Shown piece by piece: positions 36,961 to 47,751 of a DNA stretch of 64,000 bases. The translations under genes and the position numbers were made by a program. Position 1 is the first letter of the stretch; each line of letters begins with the position of its first letter. This DNA is from Calonectria ilicicola (taxonomy: Eukaryota; Ascomycota; Sordariomycetes; Hypocreales; Nectriaceae), in the NCBI GenBank assembly GCA_020809705.1, contig CP085829.1, forward strand, positions 1 through 64,000, written 5' to 3'. Under the pieces are notes generated by a model. That model saw only the letters and a program-made list of their open reading frames with translations. It searched no databases and had not been told where the DNA came from.

Positions 36961-36997
36961 CAGCTATAAATAGTTAAATATACCTAACCCTAAACCT
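36961..36997 (+). repeat. Short repeat ending in telomere-like units (copy 2)
   Basis: AGCTATAAATAGTTAAATATACC followed by CTAACCCTAAACC; a near copy of 2957-2996. It marks the boundary between the Gypsy relic on its left and the LTR fragment on its right. Confidence 0.6.
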
Positions 36998-37969
36998 TAA
37001 TATTAATTATAAGATTTTATTTATTTAAATTTATATAATTAATTAATAATTTATTATTTTATATTAATTATATTAAAATTATTCTTAATAATAATTTTAA
37101 AATATTCTTAATTTTTAAAGATTTCTTAGATTTTTTTATTTTAATTAATATTATCCTTATTTTCTAAATAATCTCTTATAATAAATTTAAATTATACTTT
37201 TATATTCTTTTAAAAAAAGATTTTAATATATAGTACTTAGGCTTTAAGAGTTATAAGTTATATTAAAAAGAAATAAAAGTATTCTTTTATTTAAATAAGG
37301 AAGAGAACTATATTAATAGCCTTTCCTAGAAAGAGCTTTAAAATTAAAGGTTTTAGAATTTTATTAATATCTTTACTCTTATTTCCTTTAATTATAATAG
37401 TTCTAGTTTTTTTTACTTTAAATTATATTTATATATTAATAAGTTTCTTTTTAATTTGTTTTAATTTTATAATTAATTTAGTATTATTAAAAGAGGTAAT
37501 AATAGGATTTTTTTAAATATTATTATTATTTAATTATTAATATAAATAATTAATTAAATAAAAGCTTTTAATATATAATAATCTAATTAATTTCTAATTA
37601 ATTAAATTAATTAAAATAAAGAATTTATTATTAATAAAGTAATTAAATATATTATAATAATATAAAATAATAAAAATATTATATTAAATAATAATTAATT
37701 ATAATTAAAGTAATCAAATTATATTAAAAATTAATTAATATTAATTATAAAAGCAGATTCTAATCTATTTATATACTATTACTTAATAAACACTTATTAT
37801 ATTAATTCTATCTAATATATTAATAATTAAGATATTAATTATAAAATAATCACTAATATTATAAGTAATTGCTTATAAGTGCTTCCTTATTGGTTGGTGT
37901 GGGGCTATAGGGTAAGTGAATGTCGGTTCTGCCATCATTGACCGCCTAGGCGTGTCATGGGTCATAACA
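36998..37969 (-). mobile_element. Gypsy fragment 3: one LTR plus about 575 bp of gag, same family as elements 1 and 2
   Basis: Positions 36998-37573 align with the gag end of element 1 (about 14950-15518) despite extreme AT bias. 37574-37969 is a 396-bp LTR aligning with those of element 2. The inner 300 bp of the LTR are reduced to A and T, but the outer 100 bp (from about 37870) are nearly unchanged, including GGCGTGTCATGGGTCATAACA. The rest of the element is missing on the left. Confidence 0.85.
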
Positions 37970-38236
37970 CTAGCTTCACCTTTCCTTAGCCCTGAAACAT
38001 CCTCCCTTTAAACCTGAAACATGGCTGGCTGCGATGAGGTTCAGCCACATCAGGCAGCAAGGCAATTTCGATAATCAAAGCGCCGGCTGGTTCCCGTTGG
38101 TTCATCATTTGCAGCCCATCAGTTGGTCTTAGCTTTGAGCTGAAAGTTATTTAAGCGACAACACTCCCGCCTCTCATAACGCGCTGGTTCACCTTCCCCA
38201 ATATTTACCCAACACAATTGAGAAAAGCATATCGCC
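37970..38236 (+). promoter_or_regulatory. Short upstream region of the kinase-ankyrin gene
   Basis: Only 267 bp separate the truncated retroelement from the kinase ATG. The interval has ordinary composition, a pyrimidine-rich stretch, TTATTTAAG near 38145 as a weak TATA-like site, and GCCATGG around the start. Any promoter must lie here or inside the old LTR. Confidence 0.4.
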
Positions 38237-40571
38237 ATGGACGATAGTCTTTCAGATCCTGTACGGGATTACAAATTGGTGACACAATTCAGCAAGGGTC
38301 ATACCATTCATACATTCGATGATCCCGATGCACCCCCATTGTATCCGCAACGCCTGGAATATTGGAAGAAGAGCCGAACCCTTGGTCATGGTGGCCAGGG
38401 ACGGGTGGTCTTACAAGAGTGCATCAGTGGTGGTCGAAACTATATGCGACGCGCAGTCAAGACGATGCCGCTTCAAAACAACACTACAAAGCAAAAATAT
38501 AAGCGAGAGTTGGAAGCAATGGTTAAATTCTCACATGAAAAGGTGCGTAGTAAGTAATAACTTTGCCTAGTACTATATTACATAGACATGAGATACGAGT
38601 AGTCTATAGACTTACTAATGTGGTAAATTAGTATGCGAAATATTTTGTCAAGATGCTTGGATGGTATACATCGCAACATAATATATACATAGCTATGGAG
38701 TATTTCCCAATGGGAGATCTGCAAAACTACATTAGCACACATGGCCGGTTAGAAGAAGAATCGTGTGGCTTGATTACCAGTCAGCTCTTACGAGGCTTAA
38801 CTGCGTTGCACAGAGAGTCATTTGCACACCGTGATATAAAACCCCAGGTATGTAAATGTTCTATATGGTGTACAATGTGAAGGAACATCTAACATTAAGC
38901 CTCAGAATATTTTGATTCATCAATGTCCACCGGATATATGGTGGATTAAACTTGCAGACTTTGGTATTAGCAAGAGGCTAGCTATAGCCACAAGCAACGG
39001 CTCTAAGGGAATCGGTACTCTGCAATATATGGCACCCGAGTTATTACAATCTAACCAAACGATCAACCCAGGTATTAGCTACCAATTAGCAGATATCTGG
39101 GCTTTGGGTGTGACAACATTCTTTCTATTGACAAATGCCCTTCCATTCCTAGGTTTAGATTCTGTCATTAATTATGGAAAGAATCTGGGCGTACCATTTC
39201 CTTTTTATCTGCTGGAAAATTGCAGCGTCACCAAGGTTGGACAACATTTCATTAGTTGCTTAATGAAGCCGCAGCCAAATGAGCGATTGGACTTAGACGC
39301 GGCCATGTCCCATACTTGGATCCATGCCTGGGTACCAGACATGCCCATAATATCAGATGCATACAGCGGGTAAGCAACCCAAAAGTTCATGATGAGCAGA
39401 GTCTAACTAAAATAGATTTTCAGAAGTATCTTCTATAAGTAGTACTTTCGACAACGACAAGGACCTTTTAACAAACATGTCAAGTTCAAAATCCAAGTCA
39501 CATTCGAAAGAATGGACTAAAAGGATGTCGCATGGCTCTAATTTAGTGCCAGGATCAAATGATCCCAGTACAAGCATGAATGAAACGACAGGATCACACA
39601 AGACAGAGCAAGAAAGCCCCACGAAGATCAATTTGGGCTTTCTGAATGAAGTGGCAGATGCAAATCCACCTCAGAGTTTATTTTTGCCAATTGAGTCCGA
39701 CATTCATCCCAGCGATCACGAATCCTTAGAAACTAAGTTGATTCTAAATGGAGATGACCTTGGGTTGCAGCTCTTGAGGGCTGCAGAAAAGGACAACGAA
39801 GTTGTAGTAAAACTTCTTATACAAAGAGGTGCTGATATTGAGGCCAGGGATGATTATGATCATACACCTCTAATGAATGCTACACACAATGGGCAAGAAG
39901 CTGTTCTAAGGGTATTGCTAGAAAATAATGCCGACTTTGAGGCCAAAACTAATGGCAATTCGACACCTCTCATGATTGCTTCACTAAACGGTCAAGAAGC
40001 TGTAGTAAGGCTACTGCTAGAAAGAGGTGCTAATATTGAGGCAAAAACTAAGGATCGCAATGCGACACCTCTTATGATTGCAGTACAAAGTGGCCAAGAA
40101 GCTGTAGCAAAGTTACTGCTAGAAGAAGGTGCTAATATCGAGGCTCAAACAAATAGAAATTACACACCTCTTATGTTTTCTGCAATAGAAGGGCATAAAG
40201 ATATAGTAAAGCTACTGCTAAAGGAAGGTGCTAATATCGAGGCTAACACGAATGAGAATTGCACACCTCTTATGCTTACTGCACGAGAGGGGCATGACTC
40301 TATAACAAGGTTACTACTTGAAAGAGGCGCTGATCTTGAAGCCAAGGATATATATGGTTGGACGGCTCTTTTATTTGCTGCGCAACGGGGGCATGAAGCC
40401 ATAGTAAGGCTACTTTTGGAAAAAGGCGCTAATATTAACATTAAGTGTACAAATGGTCACACACCTCTTTCATTGGCTGAAAGAAATAAGCATAAGGATA
40501 TAAAAAGGCTATTACTCAGTTTGAGCGCTAAGAGAACTGCGCGATATTACCTTTCCAAAATGTTACTATAA
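38237..40571 (+). CDS. Ser/Thr protein kinase with C-terminal ankyrin repeats
   Basis: Four exons (38237-38542, 38632-38847, 38906-39369, 39416-40571) separated by introns of 89, 58 and 46 bp, all GT-AG with CTAAC/CTAAT-like branch sites. The spliced product is 713 residues. The kinase domain (about 45-305) has all key residues: glycine loop GHGGQGRVV (50-58), Lys75 in RRAVK, Glu91, HRDIKPQN (168-175, catalytic Asp170), DFG (192-194) and APE (217-219). A Ser/Thr-rich linker (about 330-440) leads to eight ankyrin repeats of about 33 residues (444-695), each with TPLM and GANIEA-type cores and very alike. A kinase joined to ankyrin repeats suggests a kinase regulated by protein recognition; the target is unknown. 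It is tail-to-tail with the lipase-GTPase gene, 127 bp between stops. There are no damaging mutations. Confidence 0.9.
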
Positions 40572-40698
40572 ACTTGGGAATTTTCACTTAACTAAAGTGA
40601 GTAAAAGCTTATTATAATTAATTCTAATTTTAATAATTAAGTTTAAAAGTGTGTTTTTAAAGAAAATATTCAGAATAACTACACTAGTTTATGTATAC

Positions 40699-43600
40699 TT
40701 AATTCAAATGGCGAATACATTTACCCTTGATAATATCTTTTGAAAAGCCTTGCAGCCACTCTCGTAAAGACACAATATCCCATATTTTCCCGTCTTCAGC
40801 CAGATGATATAGGTGCTGGTGCTTCTCGAGTTCAGAGATCTTTCGACGTGTACCTTCATCACAGGCACAAAGAATCCTCTTCTTTTTATAACCCATCTGT
40901 GCATGAGTAGAATAGAGCTGTACAACATCGTCAAGTGTCTCATTCTGCGTAATGATGGAGGTACCCGCTGATGTCTTGATAGGGCGACGAGATATCAGAA
41001 GGTAATCTTTGTCCAGCTTAGCTCTGATCATATTTACTATGCTCTCTTTAAACTGGATAATGTTTTCAGTAAATTCCTCAGGATTCTCATCGTCGAAGTC
41101 GATAGCATCAACTTTATTGAGCAAGATCCGTAACGGCCGACGGCCATTTGCATTTCGCCGACATTCGAGGAGTCGGACGATCTCCTTGACGGCATTTTCC
41201 GTGGCTGTAGACCTTATTGAGTCGCACTTTATCACGATAATGAGAATTTCGAAGATATCCTGGAATAAATGGGCCATTTGACGAACTAGTGCGGTCTGAT
41301 CATCGAAACCTGGACAGTCATGAAAGACGGCCGCCCCGTCTATAAGTGAGTATGATTGAATCTCTAAAGTCCGCGAGTCCTTACCGAATCCGGACTTGAA
41401 GAATTCTGACGGGGCGCCTGTTAGGGCGGTTAGTAATTCGCTTTTTCCTACTCCAGTCGGTCCCACAACGCCGATATTAGTTTTGTCGAAGGTAAATTGT
41501 CGAAGTTGTCCAATTTTCCCCACCTGCAATAACCATTCTGCCCAAATGGACGTCGCTTCTATCATAGAATATCGACTGGATATTTTTTTCTCGTAACCTT
41601 CTGAAAGAGCGACCGTCCATTCATCTATTCGCGATTCGCTATGGCCTTCGCCCTTGTCTGCCGCTAACTTGTGCTGGATGTTGCTTTCGATATTGTAGGC
41701 TTCTCTATGGCAAATACTCTCGGAGTAAGGTATGCAGAGCACTTTTGCAGTAGGCTTCAAAAGGGTTTCATAGTCTGACTGAACGAGTGGACGTCGAGTC
41801 TCATATACGGCACAACCAATCTGACCGATAGCAGCGCCCGTAAAGCCTATCACCCCCCCGAATGCCATTGCACCTACTGCAGCAACACCTAGGAAACCCA
41901 ATACGAGTGCATATGCACCAGATGAAATCCCAGCAGTAAGTAGTGGTATATAAGGATAATCGCACTGAAAAAGCCATTTTTCAGGAGGACTCATCTGGGT
42001 CGTAATGACCAAGTGACAAAAGTGCATAGTCGTGAGTAAGTCATTTGTTTGTTCGATGGCAGATTGAATTCTTGCATCTCCTTGCGGACGGTCGTGAAGT
42101 TGTTGGCCAAATCTCTCCAGGACTGTGCCAAATGAAACTAGGTTAGGGACTACATCCTTGAGTGTTTTGCCACTACCGGTCCTAATTGATTGAAACACGG
42201 CGGAAATCAATTCTCTAAGTGGGCCTATACAATCCGCAGGCATAGAGGTTCTAGGATCAATTGTAGAGTCATCTTTGGGAGTACTGGGATCCTCGTTCTG
42301 GTAAAAGTTCCATGCCTGTTTTATTTCCGAGAATGATTTCTTGACATTATATCGAAAGAGGTGCGGGTCCGCAGTTTCGACAATCGCGTCAATAATTGTG
42401 GCAATTTCTTGAGCTTGACCCATGAGTTGAACTCTGTCTTGCATCTTTTGCGCTAGTTCAACTGGTTTTGATTGTCTTCTTCTGTCCATTAAAAGCATCT
42501 GAACTTGTGAGATTTGATCAGACACAGCCATGATCATGACCTGCCGGATGGACTCTTGTGTGGACAACATGCTCAGATCCTTCAGCGAAAGATTATTTGT
42601 TTTCTCAATGATGAGACGTGTTTGTTTACCAAACGAGTCGTGAATGAGTAGGCTTTCATGAATAGCATTAATTGTTGTCACGAGCCCTTTAACACCGCCG
42701 TTCGACCCAGTGATCTTCAAAGTGACCGCCTGTGTTTTTGTTAGCTCAACCCAAATTTTACAGAGGGGCAGAATAATATACCCCATCAACACAGTCCTTC
42801 ACATCAAAGCCAAGGCCCGTTGGTTCCGTGTTATGACCTTGCTTGAAAGTGACTTGACAAATAGAATATAGAGCGAGAGGAGCCTTCAATTTAACTTCTA
42901 CCACGGTCTTTTCATCTCCGATGGTGCAAATACCGCCACGGATAGGGTTTGGTAGAGGTAAACAGAATTGGCGTGCCAAGTCCAGGGGATGTGCACCAGA
43001 TATTGGGGGGATTTCGATACTCTGGACAAAGGGGATCTCGCGAAGGCATTTGTCATAATGTTCCATGACATGGAACCTAAGCTGCCCTGACAACTCACCA
43101 CTTGGAGGTATTTGGCAAGCATTTGCAACAGGTACACAGGCAAAGTTCTTGACTTTCTCGCCTTCAGTAGTCAAGAGATATAGGCGGCCAAAGTGTGCAA
43201 AGTTGTCCAAGGAACCAATCCAGACGCGAAGCACTTTGGCCAAGACGTCCATGAAGACTCTCAAAATCCCTGCCTTTACACCTTGATACATTTGATCAAT
43301 AATTTTATCAATGAAGACTAGACTTTGGTTGAGAATAAATGGGATAGGATCCTCCTTGTTCATGATGTGGTGGAAGTTTTTGGTAAACTGAGTTTTTAGG
43401 CATGCCGTCGAGTCAAAACTCTCGACTGTCATTGGAGTGGGCGCCCCGAACGTTATGATAGATAGTCCTCTTTCATCATGTTCCCAAGTGTTGTGGACCG
43501 GTTGTTTACTGGTTGTGGTTAGGGAAAGATACGCTGTGAGTGTAGCTACGGCCCCGCTACAGCGTATTGTTAGCATTTTGTGAGCTTGCTGGAGGTACAA

Positions 43601-44122
43601 TGGTGGTCCAATTTACCCTAAACTGTGGCCACAGATTACCAGCCGGTATTTCTGAGCCAGGTACTCCACTAACGGTAAATAGCAGACAGCTCGCTGGTAA
43701 AAGCCACGATGAAAGCGCGAAGCCCTTTCTCCATCGGCGAATGGTCGAATATTGACGTCTGTCAAGATGTCTTCTACTTTGAATTGAGTGCCAGGGAAGG
43801 CCAAAAACAGGACCTGGAGTCGATTCGACCACGCGAGTAGCGGACCACTCAAGAGATTATCATCGTTTCCCGTGACCAGGTTTCCAGAAATTTTGCGACA
43901 AGGGAATATATAGGACACAACGTCATGTTGCCTAATGAGGCGAAATTCTTCGTCGTTTCGAAGACGGTCAGTGGCCTGTGAGGAATCGAAATAGCAAAGC
44001 ATGCTCATCGCAGATGCGCCTAGTAGTGTGAGAGCCTTAGCAGTTTTGCTACTAGGAGGTGCATCTTTGTCGTAATCAACGAGATCGATATACTCGAGTG
44101 GAAACTTTCGATCGGAAGACAT
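40699..44122 (-). CDS. Class-3 lipase fused to a P-loop GTPase, with a glycine-rich membrane-type segment
   Basis: Exons 44122-43617, 43556-42782 and 42729-40699 join through 60- and 52-bp introns (GTAAAT...GCTAAC...TAG; GTATAT...GCTAAC...CAG) to give 1103 residues. The first join completes GHSLGGAVATLTAYL. The N-terminal class-3 lipase domain (about 20-400) has a plausible intact triad Ser167 (GHSLG), Asp238 (KEDPIP) and His331 (FHVMEHY). A helical middle region (430-680) is followed by a glycine-zipper-like hydrophobic segment (about 690-732, GFLGVAAVGAMAFGGVIGF). The C-terminal GTPase has G1 GPTGVGKS (850-857), G3 DCPGFDD (from 898) and G4 NKVD (965-968), resembling IRG/AIG1/dynamin-like GTPases of the TRAFAC class. 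The order effector-lipase, membrane segment, nucleotide switch recalls fungal NLR-type proteins, but there is no NACHT or NB-ARC domain. The start ATG (MSSDRKFPLEY) is chosen as the only good ATG before the domain. Confidence 0.88.
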
Positions 44123-45797
44123 GATGGGAGGACAGTAGATTGCTTTTGAGGAAGACTGGGTTGGAAAAGTATGGTAATGAGAGGCAGGGAGGCGGCGAAC
44201 GAAGAAAAAAAGAAAGAACAAAAAATATGCTTCGGCGAAAGGTGGATGGAGAAAAAGGCAGCCGAGTCTCGCGTGTGCTGACTTGCGGCTCTAGGCCCAA
44301 TCCTGTGTCTAGTGCTGCGCCACGGCGCTTCAATCCCCTCACTAGGCCAAAAAAACAGGCCAGCTGAAGAAAAAGTCCAATCATGTATCTGTTAATATTC
44401 TACTGCGAATTTTTATGATGAAACCAAGCCCTATTATGCTTGCATGGCAAATTTTACTATTTTTACTCTTAATATTTATGTCGTGTTTCAGTATATTGCT
44501 AAGTAAAAGACGTTCCATATTCGCAGCTACAGCTATTGATATTTGAAGTGACAAGGTCACATGTAGGCTGGAATATTGGCATTCGGTAAATAATCACTAC
44601 AAAATCCCAGTAAATAAGTACGCCACAGGAAAATATACTCTTTTCATTATCCCTAAAGAGGCGAATCTTATAACTGTACCTAGGAATGCTAATTCTCCGA
44701 TATTTCAATATTACCAGTCATTGTCATGCCTATCAGCTGTCCAGACATTTCAAATAGGAGGCATTATGAAGTTGAGGAAAGGTAAATGAAACTACCAGAG
44801 ACAGGTCAACTCAGCATTAGTGACATTAGCTGTCATGGTTTGATCCCGGACATGTGAAAATTCAGAGCATGATCATCATGACATCCATCGATAAGAATTC
44901 TGACCCGGAACAAAAAGCAGGGTTTATTGTTGATCAGTTATATCAATTCTCACCCCGGGGGTCCGTTTACACAAATGACTGACCCGAGCGCTCGAGGTAT
45001 CCTAATGTCCCTTGACCCGTGACGATGGCAGTAGTAGCCCTAGTAATGTAGCAGTTAGGTGGGCAGCATTAACTACTACCAAATCAATCTACACACCTCC
45101 TGCCCTTAGATGCTTATCATCAGAGCTACTTAGATTAAGGTTTTACTTTAAATATGGGCCCTAAGAACAAGAACAAGCATTTAAAACATATCCAAAGGCA
45201 CTCTCTGTACAAACGGATGGAAAAAGTATCGCGAGGGAGGGTCTTTAGGAAAAACATGAGATTTGATGTATCTGGACACACAGATAATAGCGCAATACAA
45301 CACCATAAGCATAATCATAGTGCAAAGTATGAATAATTCCTATTGCGGCAATTATTGCAGCATATAATAATGCCTGAGAGTTTCTATGCGTGTCTAAACC
45401 TTCCTTTGTGGAACCCATCTGCCGACTATCCCCACAAGTGATCAGTTCAGACAAAGTCGGATGCAACGGATCAGGCCATAACGTGGATTATAACACCGAG
45501 TGGTATGCCAAGACAAGCATTGATAATCTCGGATTCAAATTATGAATCAAAGTTCCGATGCTCACTATAAAAGTGAAGGCCCAACCACCCCACTCAGTCT
45601 GTGGGAAACTCTAAAAAAAAACCTGGTAAGCCAGAGTGAGTGTATGTTAAATTTCTTCTTTAAAGGCTGAGTACATGAACGCTTCACTTAAGAAAATCTA
45701 AGGATGTTACTAATTGATTTAGACCAGTCTATCTCTATCGCCTTTTCTCAAACTTTATCTCTTTGCAACTTTCATTATACTCTTATTAGCCCATAAA
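44123..45797. other. Intergenic region, no gene recognised
   Basis: The left part is the promoter of the minus-strand lipase-GTPase gene, with G/A-rich sequence at 44150-44260. The right part is the promoter of the reductase, with CT-rich sequence before the ATG. The open frame at 45154-45336 is lysine- and histidine-rich and has no motif. Confidence 0.5.
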
Positions 45798-47027
45798 ATG
45801 ACTATACACGACCCTGTCATTCCCAAAGGCGCCACAGCTTTAGTCACCGGTGCCTCTGGATTGGTGGGCTCTAACGTGGCGGATCAATTTCTTGCCCATG
45901 GCTATAAGGTCCGTGGAACCTGTCGTGATGTCTTGAAGGCAGTGGGAATCGCCGAAATCTTTGACAATAAGTACGGCCAAGGCCAGTTTTCATTACATTC
46001 CGTTCCAGACTTGACAGAGCCAGGAGCATATGATGAAGTTATAAAAGGTAACTGATTTTCTAAAATAAGACCACATCATATATAAGATGAAGCAAACATC
46101 GGCTAATGTTCAGCTAGGTGTTTCTGTTATTGCGCACACTGCTTCTATTATGTCCCTGGATCCAAATCCTCACAATGTTATACCAATTGTGATTGATGCC
46201 GCTGTAAATGCTCTCAAGTCGGCTTATACTGAGCCCAGCGTTAAGCGTTTTGTGTTTACTTCGTCTTCTTCAGCTGCTATCCTATTCGCTCGAGGACGGA
46301 CAGGAGTGAGAGTGACAGAGGATACGTGGTCGGATAATGTTGTCAAAGAAGCATGGGCAGAGCCACCGTACACACCTGACCGAGGTATTTTGGTTTATGC
46401 TGCAAGCAAACATGAATCCGAGAGAGCGATTTGGGAATACCACGAGGAAAACAAACATAAGCGCCCTGATCTTGTTGTCAATACCAGTACGTAGCCTTGT
46501 TTTAGGACGTACATCAATGTGTAGTTTCGCTAACATAAATTGTCATAGTATTGCCCAACAATAACTACGGAAAAACTCTTGACCATAACAAACAGGGATA
46601 TCCATCGTCAATTGGTTTTATTGCCAGTCTTTTCAACGGCGAAATTAACAAATTCCATGAAATATTCCCTCCACGTAGGTTGAAAACTTACTCAGTGCTG
46701 ATCTTTGACGTTAACAAACATGCAGAACATTACATAAACGTCAGCGACACTGGCAGACTTCATGTAGCAGCAGCAATCCACCCTGGCATCAAGGGCGAGC
46801 GCATTTTTGGCTTTGCGGGGAGCCATAGTTGGGATACAATTTTAAGCATCTTTCGAAAGAATTTCCCTGACAAGACATTTGTTGAAGACTTTTCAGGTGG
46901 TGAGGTTGCCGATGAAATCGTGCCAAGCGCTCGGGCCGAGCAGATTCTCCGTGATCTTGGATACCCTGGCTTTGTATCTCTGGAGGAAACTATCTTACAA
47001 AATGTTCAGGATATAGTAAAGAAGTAG
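45798..47027 (+). CDS. Extended short-chain dehydrogenase/reductase (Gre2-like aldehyde/ketone reductase)
   Basis: Four exons: 45798-46047, 46118-46486, 46549-46674 and 46726-47027; introns of 70, 62 and 51 bp. The third intron is a multiple of three without a stop. I treat it as an intron because removing it restores PPQHYINVSDTGRLHV and it has GTAGGT and GCAG ends. The product is 348 residues. The NAD(P)-binding motif TGASGLVG is at 17-24. The catalytic YAASK has Tyr177 and Lys181, with the upstream FTSSSSAA serine region. LPNNNYGKTLD, then VSDTGRLHVAAAIHP, is typical of fungal Gre2/dihydroflavonol-reductase-like enzymes, which reduce aldehydes or ketones with NADPH in the cytosol. The actual substrate cannot be told. 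Confidence 0.9.
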
Positions 47028-47751
47028 ACGGTTTGGTTTAGGGATCATATTTAAGCTTACTATGACATATATCGAAGTAGATTAGTTCTTTAAATTGATT
47101 TCTTTTGTGATGAAGTAGCCTAATCTTTGCGAACCCCATGACAAAGAACTTGGTGCGTTAAATATTATCTTTGGTGAAGAATAATATATACTTATCTTAC
47201 TTTTATATTATTACTATCAGAGAGCTATCACGACTGTCGTTCATGTCTTATCCTTTCTCGTTAGTCGATTGGGCCATGTTAAGATTGAAATTTGTCAATT
47301 AGTGTAATAGTCTCTAAACAGCAGGTAGAGGTCACCTTTAGACGGTGGGAGACGGATCTAGCAAGTGGGAAACTATAGATGCACATAGAAATAAACATCT
47401 GACGTTTGATGATGTGTCCATGACTTGTCCCAGTTGACAGTGGAATCTGAAGAGGTTGTGCAATGGAGTGAGACGGAGAGGAATGGAGTTCGGTGAGCGC
47501 AGACTAGAGGTGGATCCTTTGACACCTTCTACCAACTAGCAAGTTGTACATACTAATTTGGATTGATTAACGTTCTGTGAAATTCGCTGTGGTTGTCAAT
47601 ATGTTATGTATAATTAAGAAGTGATTATTTTATTGGATGTCCTCTTCTAATTTAGGTTGGAATTAACAAATGCCAATTTCTCATCACCATTCGACGCAGT
47701 CGTCTCGAAGCAATCATTGCCCATTGAATCCAAATCTGCCAGCAATAGTAC
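47028..47751. other. Intergenic region between convergent genes
   Basis: 3' flanks of the reductase (plus) and the WSC gene (minus). No ORF with support and no repeat noticed. Confidence 0.5.

Noticed and set aside
39477..40571. Ankyrin part as a separate gene
   Set aside because: A 46-bp intron with CTAAC branch and TAG acceptor joins it in frame with the kinase exons, and no promoter-like gap exists.
42758..43600. Lipase and GTPase as two genes
   Set aside because: A proper 52-bp intron (42730-42781) joins the frames in phase and the lipase frame has no natural end before it.
45154..45336. Small basic ORF MGPKNKNKHLKHIQRHSLYK
   Set aside because: It is lysine/histidine-rich with no homology that I know, no splice sites and no codon texture; likely chance.
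46675..46725. Seventeen in-frame codons inside the reductase as coding sequence
   Set aside because: They have GT...AG ends and interrupt a conserved PPQxxxxVxDTGxLHVAA segment; treating them as an intron restores the family pattern.
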